Assembly: GCA_944322255.1 (NCBI GenBank)
Contig: CALUOK010000018.1
Coordinates: 1 to 42,867 of the forward strand
Source of the DNA: Candidatus Methanomethylophilaceae archaeon
GTDB taxonomy: Archaea; Thermoplasmatota; Thermoplasmata; Methanomassiliicoccales; Methanomethylophilaceae
Direction: 5' to 3'
DNA: 42,867 nt
Shown: one piece after another, positions 29,790 through 38,304 of the stretch
Layout: each line of letters starts with the position of its first letter
How positions within the stretch are numbered: the stretch's first letter is position 1
The notes under the pieces: generated by a model
What the model saw: only the letters and a program-made list of their open reading frames with translations
Database searches by the model: none
Told to the model about the DNA's origin: nothing
Program-made: the position numbers and the translations under genes

Positions 29790-31685
29790 TCACCACCTCA
29801 TGTCGTCGAACGCCCTCTGCATCATCTGCGTCGTCACATCCCTGAGCTCGGGGTTCATGCGTGTGATCTGGTCGTGCCAGGCCTTTATCCTGGACGCGTC
29901 GGGCTTCCCCGATGCCGCCAGGTCGCCGGGCAGCGGGATGCGCTTGGACCTGTTGACGTAGAGCCAGTACTCGCCGGCCTCGTCCCTCCAGAGGAACGGC
30001 AGCGGCCTGACCTGCACCGCGACGGCGGACCTGTCCCTGCCGCCGTGGATCTCCGCGACCTCGGCCTCCACCACATCGGGGGAGACCGGGACGGAGTTCT
30101 CGCCGGCGGAGAGGGGGATCTCCTCCACGGTCTTGTCCATCCTGAACAGGCGGCATACGAAGTCCCCGGTCTGGGACACCATGGCGACGACGTTCCCGTC
30201 CGCGAAGGACGCGGACATCCTCGGAGGGTTCCTGATGGTCATGAACCTCCTCATGGGGAACGAGTTGACTGTGATGTATATGGTGAACTCGGGGGCGTTG
30301 GAGCCATAGATATCCTCCTTGATGGAGTTCAGCGGCACCCTGTAGGTGTCGTCGGTCCAGTCGGGGGTGATCTCCCTCTTCTTGCCCTTGTCGCCTCCGA
30401 AGAACAGGGCCTTCTTCCTGGCCCCGGCGACCGTCACGATCAGGGTGTCGCCCAGGTCGCCCACGTCGACCTCGGCGGGCTGGAAGCGGACCGGCCCGGA
30501 GCCGATGTCGTAGGTGACCGCTGGCATGTTCCAGACTATGGAGATGTCCGCCCCGTTCCTCTGCACCCTGTAAGGACCGTCGTAGACGTCGCCCTGACGG
30601 GTCTCCCCGAAGACGGTGAAGGTGAACGCGGGGTCGGCGGGGATGTCGCCCTTTCCGGGGCGGCTGCACTCGAAGTCCGGGATGTACACGAACCTCTCCG
30701 ACGCCAGCCTCTGGGTCTCCTTGGACAGGACGATCTCCAGGACCCCGTCGGTGTCGGTCTCGAAGGTCATGGGCGCGGACACAGGGGCGGTGCCGCCGGC
30801 CACCTGGTTGCCCGAGGCGTCGAGCAGGGCGACGGTGCACTCCTCCAGCTCGCAGTTCTCGACGGCGACGGTGAAGGCCGGGAACCTCCTGTGGATCTGG
30901 AGCCTGACGCCGTCCACGGACGCCTCCGCGTCCTGGATTCCGGCCGGGACCTTCAGCGATCCCTTGGCCTTCTTCCTCTTGGCGGGCTTGGGCTTCTTCT
31001 CGGGCTCCTCCGCAGGCACTGGCTCATCCTTCGAGACGGGGGCCTCCCCGGCCTGGCTCTCCTGTTCGGGAGCCTTCTTCTCATGCTTCCTGTCGTCCAG
31101 CCAGACGCCTCCGGCCACGGAGACCTCGGCCCTCTCGACGACCGCAGACCCGACCTCCACCGACTCGTGGATCTCGGTCTTGACGGTCCTCAGGGAGGTG
31201 CCCCTGGCGTGGACTATGTACGTCTCACCGACCGGCCTCCCGACCGGCAGTCCGATGTTGTTGAAGAAGAGCAGGCTGCGGGGCTTGTAGCGGAACGCGT
31301 CGGCGCCGTCGATGACCAGGGTGAACGGCTCCAGCGGCGAGATGCCGGCTGAGGTGATGTCTATGGTGGCGGAGCGCGTGGTCCTGCCGCCCGCGCGGGG
31401 GACGGAGTCCAGCCTTCCCAGGGGGACCACGCCCTCGGCGCAGTCCACGGCCACCTCGAACCTGGCGTTCTCGTCCGAGGAGTACCGGGGTATGTACAGC
31501 AGGAACCTGCCGTCCTTGTAGTTGATCTTGGGGCTGACGTTGCCGAAGCCAGTCTGGACGTCTCCTCTCTGCTGACCCTGGCGGGGACGCCTGGGTTCGG
31601 GTCTCGATGCCGGGATCGGCATCCTGTCCTTCTCGGAGAAGAATTCCTCGAAGCTCATGTCGGAGATGTCCTTGTGCCCTTCCAT
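29790..31685 (-). CDS. Hypothetical protein with beta-sandwich-like domains and a charged linker
   Basis: 631 residues; I do not recognise the family. There is no signal peptide or membrane segment, so it is probably cytoplasmic. After a proline/arginine-rich start (residues 20-45) come beta-rich stretches at about 50-195, a low-complexity K/E/P/A linker at about 198-245 (PAEEPEKKPKPAKRKKAKG), and a longer beta-rich region at about 245-560 with patterns like Ig-type sandwiches. It ends with a helical tail (ITRMNPELRDVTTQMMQRAFDD). Many polar and hydrophobic alternations suggest an adaptor or binding protein. It is first in a two-gene unit with the aminotransferase, with its own TATA box at about 31718-31726. 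Confidence 0.8.
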   Translation of the reverse strand: MEGHKDISDMSFEEFFSEKDRMPIPASRPEPRRPRQGQQRGDVQTGFGNVSPKINYKDGRFLLYIPRYSSDENARFEVAVDCAEGVVPLGRLDSVPRAGGRTTRSATIDITSAGISPLEPFTLVIDGADAFRYKPRSLLFFNNIGLPVGRPVGETYIVHARGTSLRTVKTEIHESVEVGSAVVERAEVSVAGGVWLDDRKHEKKAPEQESQAGEAPVSKDEPVPAEEPEKKPKPAKRKKAKGSLKVPAGIQDAEASVDGVRLQIHRRFPAFTVAVENCELEECTVALLDASGNQVAGGTAPVSAPMTFETDTDGVLEIVLSKETQRLASERFVYIPDFECSRPGKGDIPADPAFTFTVFGETRQGDVYDGPYRVQRNGADISIVWNMPAVTYDIGSGPVRFQPAEVDVGDLGDTLIVTVAGARKKALFFGGDKGKKREITPDWTDDTYRVPLNSIKEDIYGSNAPEFTIYITVNSFPMRRFMTIRNPPRMSASFADGNVVAMVSQTGDFVCRLFRMDKTVEEIPLSAGENSVPVSPDVVEAEVAEIHGGRDRSAVAVQVRPLPFLWRDEAGEYWLYVNRSKRIPLPGDLAASGKPDASRIKAWHDQITRMNPELRDVTTQMMQRAFDDMRW

Positions 31686-31717
31686 TCTACCACTTCACCG
31701 CTCTGTAACAGCCCATT

Positions 31718-31726
31718 CATATTAAG
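31718..31726 (-). promoter_or_regulatory. TATA box of the 631-residue protein gene
   Basis: Minus strand CTTAATATG, 33-41 bases before the ATG at 31685, with GGTGA between as a weak ribosome binding site. Confidence 0.45.
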
Positions 31727-31942
31727 GGTACTGGACAGGACCCGCGGGACACCGGACGGACCCCTCCGACGGATCGCCGTCGCCTCATGGGAATGCCGTC
31801 TAACGATTGCCATATTCACTGTTCGATTCAATCGTTGGTTCCGTTATTCTATACATTTGTTTTAGATTATAGTGATATTCTGTTCATATGAACACGCGAC
31901 ACGGAAACGGTTATATCCCCCGCCCGCGTACGGAGGTTCCCG
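31727..31942. promoter_or_regulatory. Divergent intergenic region and pyrG promoter with a 14-base palindrome
   Basis: TATA box GGTTATAT at 31909-31916 reads towards pyrG. A perfect palindrome TGTTCATATGAACA lies at 31881-31894, 15 bases upstream of the box, the position of an activator or repressor site. The rest (31727-31880) has no supported coding frame; bases 31800-31880 are AT-rich. Confidence 0.5.
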
Positions 31943-33553
31943 TTGATTCGGATGAAGTTGATTTTCGTCAGCGGAGGAGTGATTTCCGGACTCGGAAAAG
32001 GCATAACGGCATCGTCCATCGGCAGGCTCCTGGAGTCCCGCGGGATCAGGGTGTCGGCGATCAAGGTGGACCCGTACCTGAACGTGGACGCGGGGACTAT
32101 GAACCCGTACGAGCACGGCGAGGTGTACGTGCTGGACGACGGCGGGGAGGTGGACCTGGACCTGGGGAACTACGAGAGGTTCATGGACCTGCACCTGACC
32201 CGGGACCACAACATCACCACCGGCAAGGTCTACCGCACGGTGATCGAGAACGAGAGGCGCGGCGAGTACCTGGGGAAGACAGTTCAGATCATCCCCCACG
32301 TCACCGACGAGATCAAGCGCCGCATCACGTCCGTGGCCAGGGACTCGGGGGCGGACGTGGTGATCGTGGAGCTCGGGGGAACCGTCGGGGACATGGAGTC
32401 CATGCCGTTCCTGGAGGCCGCGAGGCAGCTGGGGAGGGACCTGGGCAGGGAGGAGAACGTCATGTTCGTGCACACCACCCTGGTTCCCATAATGGGGTCC
32501 GTCGGCGAGGAGAAGACCAAGCCGACCCAGCACTCCGTGAAGGAGCTGATGAGCATAGGCATCAGGCCGGACATCATCGTCTGCAGGTGCTCCGAGCCGA
32601 TCACCGACTCCGCCAGGGCGAAGATCGCCATGTTCTGCGACGTCCCCGAGGAGGCGGTCATCTCCACGCCGGACGCCCGCACCACCTACGAGGTCCCGCT
32701 GAACCTGGAGAGGCAGGGTGTGGCCGACCTGATCATCGACAGGATGAGGCTCCGCCCCATGACGTCCAGGAGGGACATGTCCTCCTGGGAGGGACTGGTC
32801 GACAGGATCGTGGACCCGGTCAGGGAGGTCAGGATCGCGCTGGTCGGCAAGTACACGTCCCTGGCCGACTCCTACCTGTCCCACCTGGAGGCGTTCACCC
32901 ACGCGGGCGCCGCCAGGAGGTGCAGGATCAGGACGGTGTTCGTGGACAGCGACAGGCTCACATCGGAGGACCCGGCCGAGGTCCTCTCCGGAGTGGACGG
33001 GATCATCGTCCCCGGGGGCTTCGGCACCAGGGGTGTGGAGGGCATGCTTGCCGCCGCGAGGTACGCAAGGGAGAACAAGGTTCCGTTCCTGGGCGTGTGC
33101 CTGGGGTTCCAGATAGCCACCATAGAGTTCTGCCGCGACGTCCTGGGACTCGAGAAGGCGAACAGCACCGAGTTCGACCCCCGCACCCCGGACCCGGTGG
33201 TGTGCATCATGGACGAGCAGAGGGGAATCTCTGAGATGGGAGCCACCATGCGCCTGGGAGCCCAGGACGTGGTCGTCGCCGAAGGGTCGAAGGCCCACGC
33301 GCTGTACGGGTCCGCGCTGATCTCGGAGAGGCACAGGCACAGGTACGAGGTCAACCCCAACTACATCGACAGGATCGAGGCCGCCGGATGGAGGTTCACC
33401 GGAAGGTCGGATTGCGGGACCAGGATGGAGATCGGGGAGCTGGAGGGGCACCCGTACTTCGTTGCGTCCCAGTTCCACCCGGAGTTCAAGTCCAGGCCGC
33501 AGAGGCCGTCGCCGCTGCACCAGGGCTTGGTGGATGCTGCGTTGAAAAATTAA
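31943..33553 (+). CDS. pyrG: CTP synthase
   Basis: 536 residues from TTG 31943, or 533 from ATG 31952. GGAGG at 31932-31936 is well spaced for the TTG and rather far (15 bases) from the ATG; on the other hand MKLIFVSGG is the usual family start, so both remain possible. The enzyme makes CTP from UTP, ATP and glutamine. The N-terminal synthetase domain shows [10 protein letters not shown] and [19 protein letters not shown]. The C-terminal class I glutamine amidotransferase has nucleophile C386 in GVCLGFQ and H512/E514 in FHPEF. Full length, convergent with the InlB-repeat gene, with a shared terminator in between. Confidence 0.96.
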   Translation: MIRMKLIFVSGGVISGLGKGITASSIGRLLESRGIRVSAIKVDPYLNVDAGTMNPYEHGEVYVLDDGGEVDLDLGNYERFMDLHLTRDHNITTGKVYRTVIENERRGEYLGKTVQIIPHVTDEIKRRITSVARDSGADVVIVELGGTVGDMESMPFLEAARQLGRDLGREENVMFVHTTLVPIMGSVGEEKTKPTQHSVKELMSIGIRPDIIVCRCSEPITDSARAKIAMFCDVPEEAVISTPDARTTYEVPLNLERQGVADLIIDRMRLRPMTSRRDMSSWEGLVDRIVDPVREVRIALVGKYTSLADSYLSHLEAFTHAGAARRCRIRTVFVDSDRLTSEDPAEVLSGVDGIIVPGGFGTRGVEGMLAAARYARENKVPFLGVCLGFQIATIEFCRDVLGLEKANSTEFDPRTPDPVVCIMDEQRGISEMGATMRLGAQDVVVAEGSKAHALYGSALISERHRHRYEVNPNYIDRIEAAGWRFTGRSDCGTRMEIGELEGHPYFVASQFHPEFKSRPQRPSPLHQGLVDAALKN

Positions 33554-33562
33554 TTGAATAAA

Positions 33563-33581
33563 ACGGGGGTCAGACCCCCGT
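33563..33581. terminator. Bidirectional terminator between pyrG and the InlB-repeat gene
   Basis: Perfect 9-base arms ACGGGGGTC and GACCCCCGT around a single A. On the minus strand TTTTATTC follows, on the plus strand ATAATCAG, so it works best for the minus-strand gene and could serve both convergent genes. Confidence 0.7.
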
Positions 33582-33585
33582 ATAA

Positions 33586-34260
33586 TCAGTTTGGTACGGT
33601 GGATGTGCCTGAAGATCCGTAAATATCTCCAGTCACAGGCCCATCGAAGTTGAAAATGATGCCAGGCGTGCCTGCCATCAATTCTGCACTGCAGTTCGTC
33701 ACTCCTTCGAGACTGAATGTCAGAGAGTAGGTCGTGTTTCCATGGACTCCCTTGAACGAGAACTCTCCTGTCTGTGTCCATGTTGTCCCCTCTGGACCGA
33801 AAGCGATGAGTCCCGCACTCCCACCATCGGGAAGTGCAACGCCTCCTGCCACCAGAGGAGTGGTGCTAGCTTCGGAATCCACAAGGTATATCGATATACC
33901 TGCCGGCTGTCCCATTCCAAGGTTGATGGCGGGAGCCCACTGAGCGTACAGTGTAACGTATCCGTGCGCAGGGTACGATATAGTGCTTCCGGGAGCATAC
34001 GAGGTTCCTGAGCCGTCAGCACTTGTGTTCCATCCGACAAACGCGTAACCACTGTTCGTGAACATGTTGTTCGACACCGAAGTGGAAGTCAGCCTGAATG
34101 TCGGGTTTCCCTCATAGGTCACACCATCATTGCCGTCGTAGACGACGCCGACGTAACCCTTGTTCTCGTCATCGCCACCACCCATCCCGACCACCACCGC
34201 AGCGACTGCGATGACGATCACGACGACGGCGACGACCCCGATCAGAGTCTTGCTGTTCAT
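33586..34260 (-). CDS. Membrane-anchored surface protein with one InlB B-repeat
   Basis: 224 residues. The N-terminus (about 4-26) is a single hydrophobic helix, which acts as a signal anchor and places the rest outside. Residues about 68-112 form an InlB B-repeat (Listeria-Bacteroides/Flg_new), with GYAFVGWNTSADGSGTSY and a final VTLYAQW. The remainder is rich in T, S, G and V, as in exposed beta proteins. Such proteins are abundant in gut Methanomassiliicoccales and often thought to be adhesins. The GC content is lower than in housekeeping neighbours. A TATA box at 34279-34290 gives a nearly leaderless message. The related 895-residue surface gene lies nearby. Confidence 0.82.
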   Translation of the reverse strand: MNSKTLIGVVAVVVIVIAVAAVVVGMGGGDDENKGYVGVVYDGNDGVTYEGNPTFRLTSTSVSNNMFTNSGYAFVGWNTSADGSGTSYAPGSTISYPAHGYVTLYAQWAPAINLGMGQPAGISIYLVDSEASTTPLVAGGVALPDGGSAGLIAFGPEGTTWTQTGEFSFKGVHGNTTYSLTFSLEGVTNCSAELMAGTPGIIFNFDGPVTGDIYGSSGTSTVPN

Positions 34261-34278
34261 GAGATTGAAACCGCGTTT

Positions 34279-34290
34279 AGATAATAAATG
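34279..34290 (-). promoter_or_regulatory. TATA box of the InlB-repeat gene
   Basis: Minus strand CATTTATTATCT, about 20-30 bases before the ATG at 34260. Confidence 0.5.
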
Positions 34291-34309
34291 AAGATGGGCC
34301 GACCCCGCA

Positions 34310-34606
34310 TCAGGATGGGCCGTTCAGTACGTCCCGTATCCCCGCAAGACGCTCCGCGACGTCCCTGCCCTTCTCCGTGAGGTGCACGAACACAGCCTTC
34401 TGGTGGATGACCTCCAGCTCGATCAGCCCGCAGGCCTCCAGCTTCGCCATCTTCTCCGAACCGCGCGGGCATCCGTTCACGTACCTGTACAGATCGGTCT
34501 TCCTGCACCCGTCGTGGTCCAGGAGGTAGAGGAGGAACGTGATCATGTTGCGCTCCTCCAGCACCAGCATGCTATCGTGCGACTTGTCCTGCCGAACTGC
34601 CACCAT
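34310..34606 (-). CDS. Small winged-helix transcriptional regulator
   Basis: 98 residues. One winged-helix domain: helix 1 VLEERNMITFLLYLLDHDG, helices 2-3 RKTDLYRYVNGCPRGSEKMAKLEACGLIEL, and the wing VIHQKAVFVHLTEKGRDVAERL. It is close to the protein at 35147-35440 and more distant from those at 34668-35117 and 38305-38703, so these are paralogs. No ligand domain is present. It lies 49 bases upstream of the InlB-repeat gene on the same strand and is divergent from another paralog, sharing one TATA region (34627-34639). It is a candidate regulator of the adjoining surface genes. Confidence 0.82.
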   Translation of the reverse strand: MVAVRQDKSHDSMLVLEERNMITFLLYLLDHDGCRKTDLYRYVNGCPRGSEKMAKLEACGLIELEVIHQKAVFVHLTEKGRDVAERLAGIRDVLNGPS

Positions 34607-34626
34607 GATTCATTCATTAGTTTATT

Positions 34627-34639
34627 GTGTATAAAACAC
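34627..34639. promoter_or_regulatory. Shared symmetric promoter of two divergent regulator genes
   Basis: GTGTATAAAACAC: a TATA box on either strand flanked by GTGT and ACAC arms. It lies about 21-33 bases before ATG 34606 (minus) and 29-41 bases before TTG 34668 (plus), so one box could serve both genes, and its symmetry could be read by a dimeric regulator. Confidence 0.5.
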
Positions 34640-34667
34640 TACTTTTTTCTTTACATGACTCAGTCTA

Positions 34668-35117
34668 TTGAACAAAAGTTCCATTCCATCCACCGTCCTC
34701 CACACACCCGTGTCCGGAGAGGAGGGACCGGGACTCCACTTCGAGGGGTTCCCGGACGAACGGAAGGTCAACATCCTGCAGTTGAAGCACACCATAGACA
34801 TCCTGCTCTACATCAACAGCAGGGGCTCCGTCAGGGAGGTGGACGTGCGCAACGACGTCACCGGCAACTTCGATATGTCCAGCAAGCGCCTGAACATGCT
34901 GAGGGAGATGGGGCTGGTAGACTGCATGTACCCGGACTCCAACGTCAAGGGCCACAAGGCCCGGAAGTGGTGGCTGACCGGAAAGGGCAGGACCATGGCC
35001 AAGATGCTGATAGTCATGGACCGCAGCATCTCCGGGGAACTCGACCTCGAGGACCCGGTGATCGAGGAGTTCTGCGACGAGGCCCTCATGCCCGACGAGA
35101 CCTCCGAGAAGAGGTAA
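34668..35117 (+). CDS. Winged-helix transcriptional regulator
   Basis: 149 residues from TTG 34668, the first possible start after the TATA box; GTG 34710 is an alternative that removes 14 residues of low-quality N-terminus. The winged helix covers about residues 37-115 (LKHTIDILLYINSRG, REVDVRNDVTGNFDMSSKRL, MLREMGLVDC, KWWLTGKGRTMAKML). A short acidic tail follows. It is a distant paralog of the three other small regulators in this region, and convergent with the one at 35147-35440. Start uncertain. Confidence 0.75.
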   Translation: MNKSSIPSTVLHTPVSGEEGPGLHFEGFPDERKVNILQLKHTIDILLYINSRGSVREVDVRNDVTGNFDMSSKRLNMLREMGLVDCMYPDSNVKGHKARKWWLTGKGRTMAKMLIVMDRSISGELDLEDPVIEEFCDEALMPDETSEKR

Positions 35118-35146
35118 GGGAGGGGCTGATGCCCCTGTTTCATGTT

Positions 35147-35440
35147 TCAGGTGTCCGTCCCGGCCATCACGGCCTGCATCTGCATGAGGAGGTCGACGAC
35201 CTTCCGGCCCCTGTCCGTCAGACTTATGCTGGTGAACCTGCCGTGGATGCTCCCGATTTCGATCAGACCGTTGGACTCCAGGAGGTTCAGCTTCTCGGGG
35301 AAGCGCGGAGTGCGCGACAGGTCCCTGTATATCTCGGACTTCATGCATCCCTCGTGGTCCCTGATGTAGAAAAGCACCGATATCATGTGGCGCTCCTCCA
35401 GCACGCGTATGTCGGGACGGCCGTCGGCGGGGTTCGTCAT
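35147..35440 (-). CDS. Small winged-helix regulator coupled to the surface-protein gene
   Basis: 97 residues from ATG 35440, which overlaps the stop of the 895-residue surface-protein gene as ATGA; GGAAGAG precedes it. The winged-helix core (VLEERHMISVLFYIRDHEG, KSEIYRDLSRTPRFPEKLNL, ESNGLIEIGSIHGRFTSISL, DRGRKVVDLL) is very like that at 34310-34606. Longer in-frame readings to 35506 run into the surface-protein gene and are not supported. Translational coupling to the surface protein points to control of that gene or autoregulation. Confidence 0.82.
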   Translation of the reverse strand: MTNPADGRPDIRVLEERHMISVLFYIRDHEGCMKSEIYRDLSRTPRFPEKLNLLESNGLIEIGSIHGRFTSISLTDRGRKVVDLLMQMQAVMAGTDT

Positions 35441-38124
35441 CTCTTCCTGTACTCCATTATCAGGAACACCGCCATCAGCGCGGCGACTACCGCTGCCGCG
35501 GCGCATGCCACGATCGTGGTTGTGTCGTCATCCTGCTGGGGCTGAGTAGGGATGAACGGCGGGAGGTCGTCGTCATCGTCGACCGGGACGCTCGGGACCG
35601 CGGACTCGACGAAGGTTACGACCACCCTGACGGCACCTGTGACTCCGCCGATCGTCACGGTACCGGAGGTAGTGCCGCTGACTACCAGCTCAGAAGCCGT
35701 GCCACAAGTGACTGTACCGATTTCGTATCCGCTTGCAGACGAGAAGGAGAAAGTGAATGACCCTCCATCAGTGACCGTCTTGGGAACATTGGACACGGTT
35801 CCATTTCCTCCGGAGACCTGGACAGTGACATCATAGGTCTTCTCGGTGTACGTCTCATCGTCGAACTCTGCGTTCTCGTAGGTCTGGTTGGCCACCTCGC
35901 TGGGTTCGACTTTGTTGCCCTCGAGATCCTGGTATGAGATATCAGCGCCGTTCTGTTTGAAATCCTTCCATGTTACGTTGGATGGGGTTCCGTCCTCCTG
36001 GGGCTTGACGATGATCTTTGTGCCTTCGCTCTGAGATCCGGTGACGGTGATGTCGTCTCCGGAGACAATCATTTCCCCGGTCCAGGAACCAGCGATGGAC
36101 AACGATCCGGCAGTGATAGTCGTGAGCACCACAGCTTCAAAATAATCAAGAGCCAAGGAATTTCCATCGGGCCCTAGGATTGTCCCCGAATATCCTGAAC
36201 CAGCGGAGAACTGGAGAACATCTCCGAGATCCATGTTGATTGATCCGCCAGAGAGGCCTCCTCCGTAGATGAGTCCCGTACCCTTGAAATCAAGAGTTTC
36301 TTCGATGAGAATCTCGTTGGTATCAGCGATGATGAACATCGGATAAGTCGTCTTGCTGACATCCACATCACAGTCCTTCAGAGTTATGACAGACGCCTTC
36401 TCGGAACGCATGTCGATGGCGCTCTGGCCCGCCTGTGTAGTCATCACGGCAGTGATGTTGCATCCCTCGAACACGATGTTTCCGCTTGCCTCGCTAGCAT
36501 TAGGGGCATCCTTATTGATGACAATGGTGCTGAAGCTGTTGGAGGCAGGATTCTGTTGTGTGTTCGTCCCGATAAGTTCGCAATTCTTGAAGTTGGCTTT
36601 GGTCACCAGAGAGTGTGTCTGGAATGCACACCACCCTGTGGCTGTCGAATCAGTGACATTGAGTGTCAAACCTGTGTTGTCTCCCCCAATATTGATTGCA
36701 TAGGAACCTGCGGACACATACCCTTCGTTAATGTTCAGGGTAAGATTTGACGTGTAATGGACTGTGATGCCTCTCGTGTAATTGACCACGGTCGGACCCA
36801 CAACTCTGATATCGTTGAACGTCACAGTAGATCCAGAAGCGATTGCATAATTCGTATCGTTTCCAGAGATGGTGAAAACTCTGGCGTTTGCTTCATTGTT
36901 CGTCGACGTGACCGAATGTCCGTTTCCATCGATGGTTGTGCTGGATGAGACGAAAAACGGACTGTATTCCGAGGTCGTGATGTCTTCTGTCAGTTCGATT
37001 GCTCCACCTTTGGTCAGAGCACGCTTCAGAGTGTCGGCACTGTTGGCAAGCGAACTTCCGTTGAATGTTATCAACGACGTTGAACTGTCATTGTATCCGA
37101 CAGTCACATCGGAAACGTCATGGTTCTGCCACGAGACGCTTATCGGATAGCTGTTTCCATCAGCGATGGCGATTATCGGTGTCGCCCCTGCGGCATTGGA
37201 TGTTGTCGTTACGGTCGTGTCTCTGTCGATGGTGACGGAAACAGCAGCATTCTTTGCCGCGTCGCAGTAAGCGTTGTTGATGTTGATGGTCGCAGCGGCA
37301 CCGCCGGATCCGTTGTGGTTGATCTCGTTGCTGACGTCGTACACGCCAGATATGATTGTGGAGTCAGTGATGCTCACTGCTCCCGCCTTGATTTCGACGG
37401 CGGTGTTCTGATCCGCCGTGATCTTGCATTTGGCGATGGTCGCGTCGGTGTTGGATCCCAGATAGATTGGAATCGCACTGCCGGTGGACGTGAACATGGC
37501 GTTTGATATCGCCACATCCTTCACACCCTGGTTCCCCAGCCAGACGCCGGTACCGGTACCGTCGTTGAGGAATACCCCTCCGGTTATGGTGAGTTTCGAG
37601 TCGAGGACACTCCCGATGGGACTGTACAGGATTGTGCAGTAGTCAGAATAGAATGTTCCCGACTCTATCGTCAGGTTCCCGCCGTTGGTGTTCTCACCGT
37701 AAAGACGGAACATCGATGAGCCGGTGTTCTTGATTGCTCCGGTACCTTCTGAGCTCGAATCTTTTACGGTTATCGTGTTTGTGCTACCCAGGCTGGACAT
37801 CTGCACGAATGAGTGGTTCTGGGCATTGATTACATGACCGTTCAGATCGATCGTCAGACTATTCGTAGGTGTGATCGCTCCTGTCAGGATGTAATCGTTC
37901 TGCAACGTGATTGTGCCATCGACTGCGAGATCCGTGAATCCGTTGGCATCGATCTCGGTAGCACCCGCATCCACTGTAATGCTGTCCCCGAGGCTCTCGC
38001 CGTCGACTGGACAAGCTACCACCGCACATACGGCAATCAATGCGATGGCCGATGCTGCAGCCAGGAGTTTGCTTCTCTCCCTTCCTATGGTGCCGAATCC
38101 GGCACCGTATCCGTTCGTTTTCAT
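35437..38124 (-). CDS. Large surface protein with beta-helix repeats, signal peptide and C-terminal anchor
   Basis: 895 residues. A signal peptide covers about residues 18-43 (LLAAASAIALIAVCAVVACP). Residues about 60-650 are T/S/N/G/I-rich repeats of the parallel beta-helix kind (TIDLNGHVINAQN, LTIESGTFYSD, LTITGGVFLNDG, TTIDGNGHSVTSTNNE). A beta domain near 740-840 (DVTVQVSGGNGTVSNVP) is followed by an acidic, proline-rich stalk (VPVDDDDDLPPFIP) and a C-terminal membrane helix ending in EYRKR. This is the layout of a cell-surface adhesin or polysaccharide-binding protein. Base composition is clearly less GC-rich than the neighbours, a sign of transfer or relaxed selection. Good Shine-Dalgarno GGAGGTATGAGAG before ATG. 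The wHTH gene follows with an ATGA overlap. Confidence 0.85.
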   Translation of the reverse strand: MKTNGYGAGFGTIGRERSKLLAAASAIALIAVCAVVACPVDGESLGDSITVDAGATEIDANGFTDLAVDGTITLQNDYILTGAITPTNSLTIDLNGHVINAQNHSFVQMSSLGSTNTITVKDSSSEGTGAIKNTGSSMFRLYGENTNGGNLTIESGTFYSDYCTILYSPIGSVLDSKLTITGGVFLNDGTGTGVWLGNQGVKDVAISNAMFTSTGSAIPIYLGSNTDATIAKCKITADQNTAVEIKAGAVSITDSTIISGVYDVSNEINHNGSGGAAATININNAYCDAAKNAAVSVTIDRDTTVTTTSNAAGATPIIAIADGNSYPISVSWQNHDVSDVTVGYNDSSTSLITFNGSSLANSADTLKRALTKGGAIELTEDITTSEYSPFFVSSSTTIDGNGHSVTSTNNEANARVFTISGNDTNYAIASGSTVTFNDIRVVGPTVVNYTRGITVHYTSNLTLNINEGYVSAGSYAINIGGDNTGLTLNVTDSTATGWCAFQTHSLVTKANFKNCELIGTNTQQNPASNSFSTIVINKDAPNASEASGNIVFEGCNITAVMTTQAGQSAIDMRSEKASVITLKDCDVDVSKTTYPMFIIADTNEILIEETLDFKGTGLIYGGGLSGGSINMDLGDVLQFSAGSGYSGTILGPDGNSLALDYFEAVVLTTITAGSLSIAGSWTGEMIVSGDDITVTGSQSEGTKIIVKPQEDGTPSNVTWKDFKQNGADISYQDLEGNKVEPSEVANQTYENAEFDDETYTEKTYDVTVQVSGGNGTVSNVPKTVTDGGSFTFSFSSASGYEIGTVTCGTASELVVSGTTSGTVTIGGVTGAVRVVVTFVESAVPSVPVDDDDDLPPFIPTQPQQDDDTTTIVACAAAAVVAALMAVFLIMEYRKR

Positions 38125-38304
38125 CTCTCATACCTCCGGAGCCGGTCGGTTCCGGTCACATCCGCCTCCGGTCCATCGTCTCAACGATGCCTTCGGCTGT
38201 GTGACAGGGTATAGCTATAATTAATATAATTCACTATCTGAAAGATAACATAGATTACCGAATATGAGATAAGTGACATTCGTTCAAAGGCATTACCATA
38301 CGGC
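38125..38304. promoter_or_regulatory. Divergent promoter region between surface protein and regulator
   Basis: An AT-rich core (38207-38230, with TATAGCTATAATTAATATAATT) provides TATA boxes for the minus-strand surface gene. Palindrome TATCT-GAA-AGATA at 38235-38247 is an operator candidate. The surface-gene leader is about 80 bases and can form hairpins (CATCGT-TGAG-ACGATG at about 38177-38192 and GGAGCCGGT/CCGGTTCC-type arms at about 38138-38155). For the plus-strand regulator, GAATATGAGAT near 38260-38270 is a weak TATA box. Confidence 0.5.

Noticed and set aside
29788-30840. N-terminal extension of the aminotransferase frame
   Set aside because: The extension overlaps the 631-residue gene in another frame and has shadow composition; a good ribosome binding site precedes ATG 29787.
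33563-33581. Operator for the InlB-repeat gene
   Set aside because: It lies after the stop codons of two convergent genes and far from any promoter, so a terminator is the better reading.
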